The notes under the pieces are model-generated. The model saw only the letters and a list, made by a program, of their open reading frames with translations, made no database searches and was not told where the DNA came from. A DNA stretch of 64,000 nt from positions 3,100,001 to 3,164,000 of the forward strand of contig NZ_CP061725.1 in NCBI RefSeq assembly GCF_014764405.1. The letters are read 5' to 3'. The DNA comes from Micromonospora craniellae (lineage in GTDB: Bacteria > Actinomycetota > Actinomycetes > Mycobacteriales > Micromonosporaceae). Position 1 is the stretch's first letter, and each line of letters starts with the position of its first letter. This document shows, in pieces, positions 37,458-45,351 of the stretch. The position numbers and the translations under genes are program-made.

Positions 37458-40346
37458 GTGGCCGACGAGGACCTGTGGCGGATGCTGCGCCAGACCGGCG
37501 AGATGCCGTACGGCATCGGTCAGATCGCCGCGCTTGAGCAGTTGCTGCGCCGGGCGGACGCCGGTGACGATCGACACCTCGCCTTCGCAGTCCGCATCCA
37601 GGGCATCACCACGTACATCTACGGCGGCGAGCCGGCCAAGTCGTTCGTCGTCTTCGCCTGGTGCCTGGCCGAGTTCGACAAGGACCCGCAGCCCTACCAC
37701 CAGCGGTACGCCCAGCACCTGCTCTGGCACTTCAAGCACATGGTCAACGGGATGCTGACCTTCCCCGAGGTGCCGTTGGACCGCACCCACGCGGTGCTCG
37801 ACGACATGGAACGGCGCTACCGCGAGGGCGGGCACAGCCTCCAGGCCGTGTACAAGTACCGCTACCGGGTGGCCGACCACCTGGGCGACCGCGAACAGGC
37901 CGGGGAGTGGTACCGCCGGTGGCTCACCACGCCCCGCGACCAGCTCTCCGACTGCGCCGGCTGTGACCCGACCACCCAGGTCAACCACCTGAGCCGGACC
38001 GGCCGCCACGACGAGGCGGTGGCGCTGGCCGAGCCGGTGCTGAGTGGGCGGCTGAGCTGCACCGAGCAGCCGCAGGGGATCCTCACCGCGCTGCTGCCGG
38101 CGTATCTGCACAGCGGTCGGCGGGACGAGGCGCGCAACGCGCACCGGGAGGCGTACCGCCGGCACCGGGGCAGCATCGCCGACCTGTGGGACGTCAGCGA
38201 ACACATCGAGTTCTGCACGTTGACCGGCAACGAGGCACGGGCGCTGGAGATCGTCGAGCGGCACCTGGACTGGCTGGACCGGGCCCCCTCGCCGGGTGCC
38301 GCGATGCACTTCGCCACGTCGGCCGCCGCCGCGCTGCGCCAGGTGGACGACCAGACGCTGACCGTGCACCGCCGCGCCTTCGGGGAGCGGCCGGCCGCCG
38401 AGGTGACGCTGGGTACGCTCGTCGCCGAGCTGACCGAGACGGCGACCGCGATCGCCGCCCGGTTCGACGCCCGCAACGGCAACAGCCACCAGTCCGAGGG
38501 AATCGCCCGGCGACTGGCCGTGACGCCGGTCGGCGACCACCTGCCCCTCTCGGCGAGCCTGCGGCGTCGCCTGGTGCCGGCCACCCGCCCGGCCCCCGCT
38601 GACGGGTCGGAGTCCGAGGCCGTTCCGGCGCGCGAGGTCACGGTGCCCGGACCACGCCGGCCGGCTGAGTTCGTCGTACCGGCCGAGGCGAGCACGGAGG
38701 AACTGCTGGAACTGGCCGAGCAGCGGTGGGCCGCCCACGATCGGGCGGGAATGCGTACGGCGCTGGCCGCCTTCGACGAGCGGTACGGTGCGGTGGAGCT
38801 GTCGCCCCGCCAGCGTGCCCGCCGGCTGGAGCTGCGTGCCACCGAGCTGATCGACGCCAACGACGTCGCCGGGGCGGTGACGGCCAACCGGGTGGCGATG
38901 GCGGCGTACGAGGAGTTGCCCGACCCGGCCCGCGTCCAGGTCATCGCCAGCCGACTCGGGGTGCTGCTCGATGAGGTCGACGAGCCCAACGAGGAGGGGT
39001 TCGCGCTGGTCCGCGCCGCTGCGGAATTCCTCGACGTGCACGGTGACGACCGGCAGCGGTCCGCCGCCTACGACCGGCTGGCGGTGGCGCTGACGACCCG
39101 GGAACGCTGGACGGAGGCGCTGGCGGCGTCCGATCGGGCCGCCGCTGCCACCACGGACCGATTCCTGACCGCCCGGATCGCGTTGCATCGGGTGCACATC
39201 CTCGAACACCTGGACGACCATGAGGATTTCCTGTCCGATGTGGAGCGGGCCCGCCAGCTCGCCCGCGAAGCGGGGGCGGACGATCTGATCGTCGCCACCG
39301 CTTTGGTGTACGCGGGTGCCGTCGAGGATCCGGCCGAAGCGGTCGGCGCCTGCGACGAGGCGTTCTCCCACGCCACCGAACCGTCGCTCCTGGCGGTTCG
39401 TGTCGCTCGCGCCCGCGCGCTGGTGACAGCCCGACGGGCCGAAGAGGCGGTGGAGGACTACGCCGAGGCGGTGGCGCTCTGCGTCGAGCGGGGCGAGGCC
39501 GGAGACGCCTACCTGCGCTGGGAGTTGGCCAACGCGTACCGGATGGCCGGGCGGCTCGGCGAGGCCGCCGAGGTGGCCGAGGAGGCGGTGACCGGTCTGG
39601 ACCGGCTCGGTCACCAGGCGGACGCCGACGCGGCCCGACACCTGCTGGCCGGCATCTACCAGGGGCTCGGCGAGATCGATCCGGCGCTCGCCCTGCTGGA
39701 CCGGCTCGCCGAGAACCTCGACGGTCCGGACAATCTCCCGCACCGGGCGCAGGTGCTCGAAGACGCCGGGGACATCCTCTACCAGGCCGACCGGGACGCG
39801 GCGGCCGCGCAGAAGTTCGCGGCGGCCGCCTCGGCGTACCAACTCGCCGGTCGGCACCTGGACGAACTGCGGGCGCGTCGTCGGGAGGCGTCCGCGCACC
39901 ACTACGCAGGCGAGACGGCCAGTGCGCTGCGCGCGGTCGAGGTGACCGACCGGCTTGCCGGTGAGTTGACCGCCACTGCCGCCGACGAGCCGCCGGTGAT
40001 CTACGAGGTGTCGCTGGCGGCCGAGAATGCGGCGCGGGTGCTGGCCGGAGACGATCGGGAGGACGAGGCGCTGGACCGGCTGGCCGGGGTGGCGCACCGG
40101 CTGCGGTCCGTGGAGGCGTTCGGCGAGGCGGCGCAGGTGGAGATCCTCACCGGCGAGCTGCTGCTGCGGCGGGGACGCCCGGCCGAGGCGGAGCCGGTGC
40201 TGCGCGAGGTCCTGGGCGGTCTGCCGGCCCGGTCGAGGCCGTCGGCCCAGACCGCCTGGCTGCTCGCCCGGGCTCTGGACGAGCTGGGTCGTTCGGCGGA
40301 GGCGACCGACCTGCGGCAGCAGCACGGCCTGGACCACGACCACTGA
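37458..40346 (+). CDS. Large TPR-repeat protein paired with the HSP90-like protein
   Basis: 962 residues from GTG 37458, which has AGGAG at a good distance; GTG 37449, overlapping the previous stop, is also possible. The product is almost wholly helical. The N-terminal ~380 residues contain a conserved segment (KSFVVFAWCLAEFDKDPQPY, then QRYAQHLLWHFKHMVNGMLT). From ~420 onward, tetratricopeptide-like repeats recur every 34-40 residues (for example AYRMAGRLGEAAEVAEEAVT and LAGIYQGLGEIDPALALLDR). No enzymatic motif or signal peptide is seen. It probably acts as scaffold or co-chaperone for the HSP90-like partner. Confidence 0.85.
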   Translation: MADEDLWRMLRQTGEMPYGIGQIAALEQLLRRADAGDDRHLAFAVRIQGITTYIYGGEPAKSFVVFAWCLAEFDKDPQPYHQRYAQHLLWHFKHMVNGMLTFPEVPLDRTHAVLDDMERRYREGGHSLQAVYKYRYRVADHLGDREQAGEWYRRWLTTPRDQLSDCAGCDPTTQVNHLSRTGRHDEAVALAEPVLSGRLSCTEQPQGILTALLPAYLHSGRRDEARNAHREAYRRHRGSIADLWDVSEHIEFCTLTGNEARALEIVERHLDWLDRAPSPGAAMHFATSAAAALRQVDDQTLTVHRRAFGERPAAEVTLGTLVAELTETATAIAARFDARNGNSHQSEGIARRLAVTPVGDHLPLSASLRRRLVPATRPAPADGSESEAVPAREVTVPGPRRPAEFVVPAEASTEELLELAEQRWAAHDRAGMRTALAAFDERYGAVELSPRQRARRLELRATELIDANDVAGAVTANRVAMAAYEELPDPARVQVIASRLGVLLDEVDEPNEEGFALVRAAAEFLDVHGDDRQRSAAYDRLAVALTTRERWTEALAASDRAAAATTDRFLTARIALHRVHILEHLDDHEDFLSDVERARQLAREAGADDLIVATALVYAGAVEDPAEAVGACDEAFSHATEPSLLAVRVARARALVTARRAEEAVEDYAEAVALCVERGEAGDAYLRWELANAYRMAGRLGEAAEVAEEAVTGLDRLGHQADADAARHLLAGIYQGLGEIDPALALLDRLAENLDGPDNLPHRAQVLEDAGDILYQADRDAAAAQKFAAAASAYQLAGRHLDELRARRREASAHHYAGETASALRAVEVTDRLAGELTATAADEPPVIYEVSLAAENAARVLAGDDREDEALDRLAGVAHRLRSVEAFGEAAQVEILTGELLLRRGRPAEAEPVLREVLGGLPARSRPSAQTAWLLARALDELGRSAEATDLRQQHGLDHDH

Positions 40347-40437
40347 CGAACTGCGGAAACGGGGGCCGTTCCCGGTAATCGGACTGGCGGGTAACCGAGG
40401 GTCCACGTCCCTTCCCCCGTGGGTCTACGCTGGCCCG

Positions 40438-41064
40438 GTGACGGTGGAGCAGCAGGCCCGGGGCGGGAGCAGCGGGGCCACGGGGGCGGGGCGGCGCCGG
40501 TCCCGCAAGGACGAGATTCTGGAGATCGCGGTGGGGCTGTTCGCCTCCCGCGGCTACCACGGCGTATCGATGGACGACATCGGCGCGGCCGCCGGGGTGA
40601 CCGGCCCGGCGCTCTACCACCACTTCGCCGGCAAGGAGGCGATGCTGGTCGCCGCGCTGGTGCCGGTGAGCGAGGGTCTGCTGGAGGGCGGCCGGCAGCG
40701 GTCCGCCGCGCACCCCGGCGACCCTCGGGCGGTCCTGGAGTCGCTGATCGACTTCCACGTCGACTTCGCGTTGGCCAACCCGGCTGTCATCGCGTTGCAC
40801 CTGCACGAGCTGGACCGGTTGCCCGAGGAGCCTCGGCGGCGTATCCGGCGACTCCAGCGCCTCTATGTCGAGGAGTGGGTCACCGTGCTGATCGCGCTGC
40901 ACCCGGGCCTGCCGGCAGGCGAGGCGCGGGTTCTCGCGCACGCCGCCTTCGGCCTGATGAACTCCACCCCGTTCCTCGGTGGTGAGGTCGACCGTCGCCG
41001 CCGGGCCGAGTTGCTGCGCGCCGCCACCCTGGCCGCCCTGCTCGCTCCGACCGACCCGGCCTGA
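40438..41064 (+). CDS. TetR-family regulator of the acyl-CoA cluster
   Basis: 208 residues from GTG 40438. The HTH region reads SRKDEILEIAVGLFASRGYH, then GVSMDDIGAAAGVTGPALYH and HFAGKEAMLVAAL. The C-terminal domain is of the type found in regulators of fatty or branched-chain acyl-CoA catabolism. It precedes biotin carboxylase in the same direction, but a strong hairpin repeat separates them. A candidate binding site with AACGATCGTT lies before the carboxyltransferase gene. Confidence 0.88.
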   Translation: MTVEQQARGGSSGATGAGRRRSRKDEILEIAVGLFASRGYHGVSMDDIGAAAGVTGPALYHHFAGKEAMLVAALVPVSEGLLEGGRQRSAAHPGDPRAVLESLIDFHVDFALANPAVIALHLHELDRLPEEPRRRIRRLQRLYVEEWVTVLIALHPGLPAGEARVLAHAAFGLMNSTPFLGGEVDRRRRAELLRAATLAALLAPTDPA

Positions 41065-41100
41065 ACCGCACCCTCGCGCACCCCGCGTCCTTCTCCGGCC

Positions 41101-41164
41101 TGGATGTTAGGAAGGGTCCCCTGCTATACCGCAGGCGTTAGCAGGGGACCCTTCCTTACATCCA
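41101..41164. repeat. Palindromic intergenic repeat, family A, copy 4 (best preserved)
   Basis: Two 26-nt arms flank a 12-nt loop (TACCGCAGGCGT) and pair at 25 of 26 positions. The arms start TGGATGTTAGGAAGGG and end CCCTTCCTTACATCCA. It lies between the TetR and biotin carboxylase genes and would form a very stable hairpin in RNA. It may terminate or attenuate read-through from TetR. Confidence 0.9.
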
Positions 41165-41216
41165 GGGCGGCGTGGTTGGCTTGCCCGCGTCCCACAAGAT
41201 GGAACGCGGAGGAAGC

Positions 41217-42554
41217 ATGATCGAGTCGTTGCTGGTCGCCAACCGGGGTGAGATAGCTCGCCGGATCATCCGTACCGCCAAGCGGCTCGGGGTACGCGCG
41301 ATCGCGGTGCACTCGGAGGCCGACACCGACCTGCCGTTCGTCACCGAGGCCGACCAGGCGATCTGTGTCGGACCGGCCAACCCGGCGCAGAGCTACCGCA
41401 ACGCCGAGGCCATCCTCGCCGCCGCCGAGTCGACCGGTGCGCAGGCGATCCACCCCGGCTACGGCTTCCTGTCGGAGAACGCCGACTTCGCCCGTACGGT
41501 CGAGGCGGCGGGTCTGATCTGGGTCGGACCCGGCGCGGACGCGATCAGCGCGATGGGTGACAAGATCAACGCGCGGAACCTGATGGCCGCCGCCGGTGTG
41601 CCGGTGGCGCCCGGCACCACCGAGCCGGCGGCGGACCTGCCGGCGGCGCGCGCCGCGGCGGCCGAGATCGGCTACCCGGTGATGGTGAAGGCCGCCGCAG
41701 GTGGCGGCGGCATGGGCATGGGCGTGGCCGCCGACGAGGCCGTGTTGGACACCGAGTACGACAAGGTGCGCGCGTTCGCCGAGCGGATGTTCGGCGACGG
41801 CTCGGTGCTGATCGAGCGCTACTTCCCCCGGGTACGTCACGTCGAGGTGCAGATCCTCGGGCTGGCCGACGGCCGGGTGGTGGCGTTGGGCGAGCGGGAG
41901 TGCTCGGTGCAACGCCGCAACCAGAAGCTCGTCGAGGAGTCGCCGTCACCGGCGGTCTCACCGGAGCTGCGTACGCGCCTGCTGGCAGCGGCGGTACGGG
42001 CCGGCGAGGCGGTGAAGTACCGCAACGCGGGCACGGTGGAGTGCCTTCTCGATCCTGCTTCGGGGGAGTTCTTCTTCCTGGAGATGAATACCCGGCTTCA
42101 GGTGGAGCACCCGGTCACCGAGCTGGTCTACGGCCTCGACCTGGTCGAGGAGCAGCTCAGGGTGGCCGCCGGTGTGGCGCCGACCTTCGACCCGGACGCG
42201 TCGACGCCGCGCGGGCACGCCATCGAGCTGCGGATCAACGCCGAGGACCCGAAGCGTTTCCTGCCCGGCCCCGGAGTGGTCAAGACCTGGGTGGAGCCGA
42301 CCGGTGCCGGAGTACGCGTCGACTCCGGCTACGTCGCCGGCAACACCGTGACCCCGTTCTACGACAGCCTGATGGCCAAGCTCGTGGTCGACGCGCCCAC
42401 CCGCGCCGAGGCGATCGACCGCGCCCGGGCCGCGGTGGCCGGTTTCGAGCTGGCCGGGCCGAAGAACAACCTGCCGTTCTTCGCCGAGTTGCTGGAGAAC
42501 CCGGAGTTCGTCTCCGGCGACTACGACACCGGCATCGTCTCCCGGATGCGCTGA
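41217..42554 (+). CDS. Biotin carboxylase subunit of an acyl-CoA carboxylase, without BCCP domain
   Basis: 445 residues from ATG 41217 (GGAGGAAG upstream). ATP-grasp biotin carboxylase with VANRGEIARRIIRTAKRLGV, HPGYGFLSEN, the Gly loop AAAGGGGMGMGV, the carboxylation loop RRNQKLVEESPS and EMNTRLQVEHPVTE. It carboxylates biotin on a carrier protein. The protein ends at VSRMR, with no AMKM biotin attachment site. Actinobacterial alpha subunits are usually ~600-660 residues with a fused carrier. The carrier must be elsewhere or missing. Context suggests methylcrotonyl-CoA carboxylation. Confidence 0.92.
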   Translation: MIESLLVANRGEIARRIIRTAKRLGVRAIAVHSEADTDLPFVTEADQAICVGPANPAQSYRNAEAILAAAESTGAQAIHPGYGFLSENADFARTVEAAGLIWVGPGADAISAMGDKINARNLMAAAGVPVAPGTTEPAADLPAARAAAAEIGYPVMVKAAAGGGGMGMGVAADEAVLDTEYDKVRAFAERMFGDGSVLIERYFPRVRHVEVQILGLADGRVVALGERECSVQRRNQKLVEESPSPAVSPELRTRLLAAAVRAGEAVKYRNAGTVECLLDPASGEFFFLEMNTRLQVEHPVTELVYGLDLVEEQLRVAAGVAPTFDPDASTPRGHAIELRINAEDPKRFLPGPGVVKTWVEPTGAGVRVDSGYVAGNTVTPFYDSLMAKLVVDAPTRAEAIDRARAAVAGFELAGPKNNLPFFAELLENPEFVSGDYDTGIVSRMR

Positions 42555-42560
42555 CCCCGC

Positions 42561-42609
42561 CGGTCCCGAGGTGCCCCGCCGGACGCCGGGGGCGGGTACC
42601 TCGGGACCG
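42561..42609 (+). terminator. Terminator-like hairpin between biotin carboxylase and HMG-CoA lyase genes
   Basis: CGGTCCCGAGGT (42561-42572) pairs perfectly with ACCTCGGGACCG (42598-42609). Inside, CCCGCC pairs with GGCGGG, giving a long hairpin 6 bp after the stop. It would reduce read-through into the next gene. Confidence 0.7.
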
Positions 42610-42679
42610 TTGCGGTCACCGCCCGACGTGACACACTTGGACGGTCAGCGACAGGAGCGTGTCACAGTGAGGTGATGCC

Positions 42680-43603
42680 GTGATGGCGGAGCTGCCGAAG
42701 TCCGTGTCCATCCGCGAGGTCGGACCGCGCGACGGACTCCAGAACGAGGATCCGATCCCGACCGAGGCCAAGGTGCGGCTGCTCGACGCGCTCTCCCGCA
42801 CCGGCGTGCGGCGGATCGAGGCGGTGTCGTTCGTGCACCCCCGGGCGATCCCGCAGATGGCCGACGCCGACGAGGTGTGGCAGCGGGCGGCGAAGGTCGA
42901 CGGGGTCCGCTACTCGGCGCTGGTGCCCAACTCGAAGGGTGCGCAGCGCGCCCTGGCCGCCGGCTTCACCGAGATCGAGGTGGTCGTCTCGGCCAGCGAC
43001 ACGCACAACCGCCGCAACGTCAACCGGGGCACCGACGAGTCGTTGGACGACATCGCCGAGCTGATCGACCTGCTGCACCAGGCCGGAGCCACCGCAGAGG
43101 TGATCATCGCGACCAGCTTCGGCTGCCCCTACGAGGGGGACGTCGACCCGGCCCGCGTCGCCGCCATCGTCGACCGCGCGGTCCGCGACGGCGCCGACCG
43201 CGTCGCGTTCGGCGACACCACCGGCATGGGCACGCCCCGACGGGTCCGTGGCCTGATCACCGCCGTGCGCGACCGCGACGCGGACATCCCGGTGCTGCTG
43301 CACTTCCACAACACCCGGGGCACCGCGCTGGCCAACCTGCTGACCGCCCTGGAACTGGGCGTCACCGAGTTCGACGCCAGCGTGGGTGGTCTGGGCGGGT
43401 GCCCCTATGCGCCCGGTGCCAGCGGCAACCTGGCCACCGAGGAGGCCGTGCACATGCTGCACGACATGGGCATCGACACCGACATCGACCTGGACGCCCT
43501 GATCGAGGTGGCCGAGCTGGCCGAGGAACTGACCGGTCGACGCCTGCCCTCCGGCGTGCTGCGCGCCGGCCCGCGTACCCGGCTGACCGCATCCTCGGGC
43601 TGA
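42680..43603 (+). CDS. Hydroxymethylglutaryl-CoA lyase
   Basis: Cleaves HMG-CoA to acetyl-CoA and acetoacetate, the last step of leucine/isovalerate breakdown. 307 residues from GTG 42680 (GAGG 7 bp upstream); ATG 42683 is an equal alternative. The TIM-barrel signatures are VGPRDGLQNEDPIPTEAKVR, SFVHPRAIPQMADADEV, FGDTTGMGTPRRV and the metal-binding HFHNTRG. The catalytic glycine-rich loop is VGGLGGCPYAPGASGNLATE with the essential Cys. The full family length and all motifs are present. Confidence 0.95.
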   Translation: MMAELPKSVSIREVGPRDGLQNEDPIPTEAKVRLLDALSRTGVRRIEAVSFVHPRAIPQMADADEVWQRAAKVDGVRYSALVPNSKGAQRALAAGFTEIEVVVSASDTHNRRNVNRGTDESLDDIAELIDLLHQAGATAEVIIATSFGCPYEGDVDPARVAAIVDRAVRDGADRVAFGDTTGMGTPRRVRGLITAVRDRDADIPVLLHFHNTRGTALANLLTALELGVTEFDASVGGLGGCPYAPGASGNLATEEAVHMLHDMGIDTDIDLDALIEVAELAEELTGRRLPSGVLRAGPRTRLTASSG

Positions 43604-43665
43604 CCGGCTTCCGGTGGCTCCGCTTCCGGTGGCTGCCAGGTCGCCGGTGCCGCCCTCGATGCGCT

Positions 43666-43686
43666 AGCCTAACGATCGTTCAGGCT
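43666..43686. promoter_or_regulatory. Candidate TetR operator upstream of the carboxyltransferase gene
   Basis: AGCCT, AACGATCGTT, C, AGGCT: a perfect 10-bp palindrome flanked by matching AGCCT/AGGCT with one extra C. It is 50 bp before the start. AACGNNCGTT-type sites are common for TetR regulators. The nearest TetR gene is at 40438. Confidence 0.5.
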
Positions 43687-43735
43687 GGTTGCCTGCGCCG
43701 GAGTGCCGGCGTCGGGATGGCGGCGAGGGGGCGGC

Positions 43736-45268
43736 GTGACGCTCGACGGTGAGGCTCTGGAACAGCTACGCAAGCGGGTCCGGGCCGGTGGCGCGGAGAG
43801 GTACCACGCGGCGAACGCGGCCAAGGGCAAGTTGTTCGCCCGGGAACGGGTCGCACTGCTGGTGGACGAGGGATCGTTCGTCGAGGACGGGCTCTACGCG
43901 AACGCGCTCGCCGATGGCCTGCCGGCCGACGGCGTGGTCACCGGCACCGCCACCATCGACGGCCGCCAGGTCTGCCTGATGGCCAACGACTCGACGGTGA
44001 AGGCCGGCAGTTGGGGCGCGCGGACCGTCGAAAAGATCATCCGGACCATCGAGCGGGCGTACGACACCGGCGTGCCGATGGTCTATCTGGTCGACTCGGC
44101 CGGCGCCCGGATCACCGACCAGGTCGACCTGTTCCCGGGCCGACGCGGCGCAGGCAAGATCTTCTGGAACCAGGTACGCGCCTCCGGCTCGATCCCGCAG
44201 GTCTGCGCGCTGTTCGGGCCGAGCGCGGCCGGCGGTGCCTACATCCCGGCGTTCTGCGACGTGGTGGCGATGGTGGACGGCAACGCCAGCATGTACCTCG
44301 GCTCCGACCGGATGGTCGAGATGGTCACCGGCGAGAAGACCACGCTGGAGGCGATGGGCGGGGCCAAGGTGCACTGTGCCGAGTCCGGTGTGGGGCACTT
44401 CCTCTGCAAGTCCGAGGCCGAGGCGCTCGACGTGGTGAAGCGCTACCTGTCCTACCTGCCGGCGAACTGGACGCAGCGCCCACCGGCCGCCGAGGCGGTC
44501 GAGGCACCCGCGAAGGCGGACCTGGCCGCGCTGGTGCCGGCGAGCGAGCGCCAGGCGTTCGACATGCGGCGGTACGTCAAGGGACTGCTCGACGACGGCT
44601 CCTTCTTCGAGATCCAGGCGCTCTGGGCCAAGGAGCTGACCATCGGCTTCGGCCGGCTGAACGGCGAGGTCGTCGGCGTGGTCGGCAACAACTCGATGTT
44701 CAAGGGTGGCGTGCTCTTCGTCGACTCGGCCGACAAGGCGACCCGTTTCGTGCAGCTCTGCGACGCGTTCAACGTGCCGCTGCTGTTCCTGAGCGACGTA
44801 CCCGGCTTCATGGTCGGCAGCGCGGTGGAGAAGCAGGGCATCATCCGGCACGGCGCGAAGATGATCACCGCGATCTCCGAGGCGACCGTACCCAAGATCT
44901 GCGTGGTGGTCCGCAAGGCGTACGGTGCCGGGCTCTACGCCATGGCCGGTCCGGGCTTCGAGCCGGACGCCACCATCGCCCTGCCCACCGCGAAGATCGC
45001 GGTGATGGGAGCCGAGGCCGCGGTGAACGCGGTCTACGCCAACAAGATCGCCGCGATCGAGGACGAGGCCGAGCGGGCCGCCTTCGTCGCCGCGAAGCGC
45101 GAGGAGTACGAGCGGGACATCGACATCGTGCGGCTGGCCAGCGAGCTGGTGGTCGACACGATCGTGGAACCGCATCAGCTCCGCGCCGAACTGGTCCGCC
45201 GGTTCACCGCCGCCCGGGGCAAGGAGCGGCACTTCTCCCGCCGTCGGCACGGCGTCACCCCCGTCTGA
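43736..45268 (+). CDS. Acyl-CoA carboxylase carboxyltransferase (methylcrotonyl-CoA carboxylase beta type)
   Basis: 510 residues from GTG 43736 (GAGGGGG upstream). Two crotonase-fold halves: the N-terminal half with DSAGARITDQVDLFPGRRGA and FGPSAAGGAYIPAFCDVVAM, and the C-terminal half with DVPGFMVGSAVEKQGIIRHG and VVVRKAYGAGLYAMAGPGFE. It moves the carboxyl group from biotin to an acyl-CoA. Together with HMG-CoA lyase and acyl-CoA dehydrogenase, 3-methylcrotonyl-CoA is the likely substrate. A propionyl- or other acyl-CoA substrate cannot be excluded by reading alone. Confidence 0.92.
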   Translation: MTLDGEALEQLRKRVRAGGAERYHAANAAKGKLFARERVALLVDEGSFVEDGLYANALADGLPADGVVTGTATIDGRQVCLMANDSTVKAGSWGARTVEKIIRTIERAYDTGVPMVYLVDSAGARITDQVDLFPGRRGAGKIFWNQVRASGSIPQVCALFGPSAAGGAYIPAFCDVVAMVDGNASMYLGSDRMVEMVTGEKTTLEAMGGAKVHCAESGVGHFLCKSEAEALDVVKRYLSYLPANWTQRPPAAEAVEAPAKADLAALVPASERQAFDMRRYVKGLLDDGSFFEIQALWAKELTIGFGRLNGEVVGVVGNNSMFKGGVLFVDSADKATRFVQLCDAFNVPLLFLSDVPGFMVGSAVEKQGIIRHGAKMITAISEATVPKICVVVRKAYGAGLYAMAGPGFEPDATIALPTAKIAVMGAEAAVNAVYANKIAAIEDEAERAAFVAAKREEYERDIDIVRLASELVVDTIVEPHQLRAELVRRFTAARGKERHFSRRRHGVTPV

Positions 45269-45351
45269 ACCGTCGCACCGGCACCAGCCAGCACCGGCAC
45301 CGCCCCGGCGTCACGAGCGCCCGGCGGGCACGTCCGCACAGGAGGAACCCG

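Noticed and set aside
37341..40406. A 1021-codon open frame antisense to the TPR gene
   Set aside because: Arg/Gly/Val-rich product typical of antisense GC-rich DNA; the plus-strand frame has a ribosome binding site and TPR pattern.
26805..41164. The dispersed palindromes as a CRISPR array
   Set aside because: Copies are single, kilobases apart, with hairpin arms rather than regularly spaced direct repeats, and no cas genes are present.
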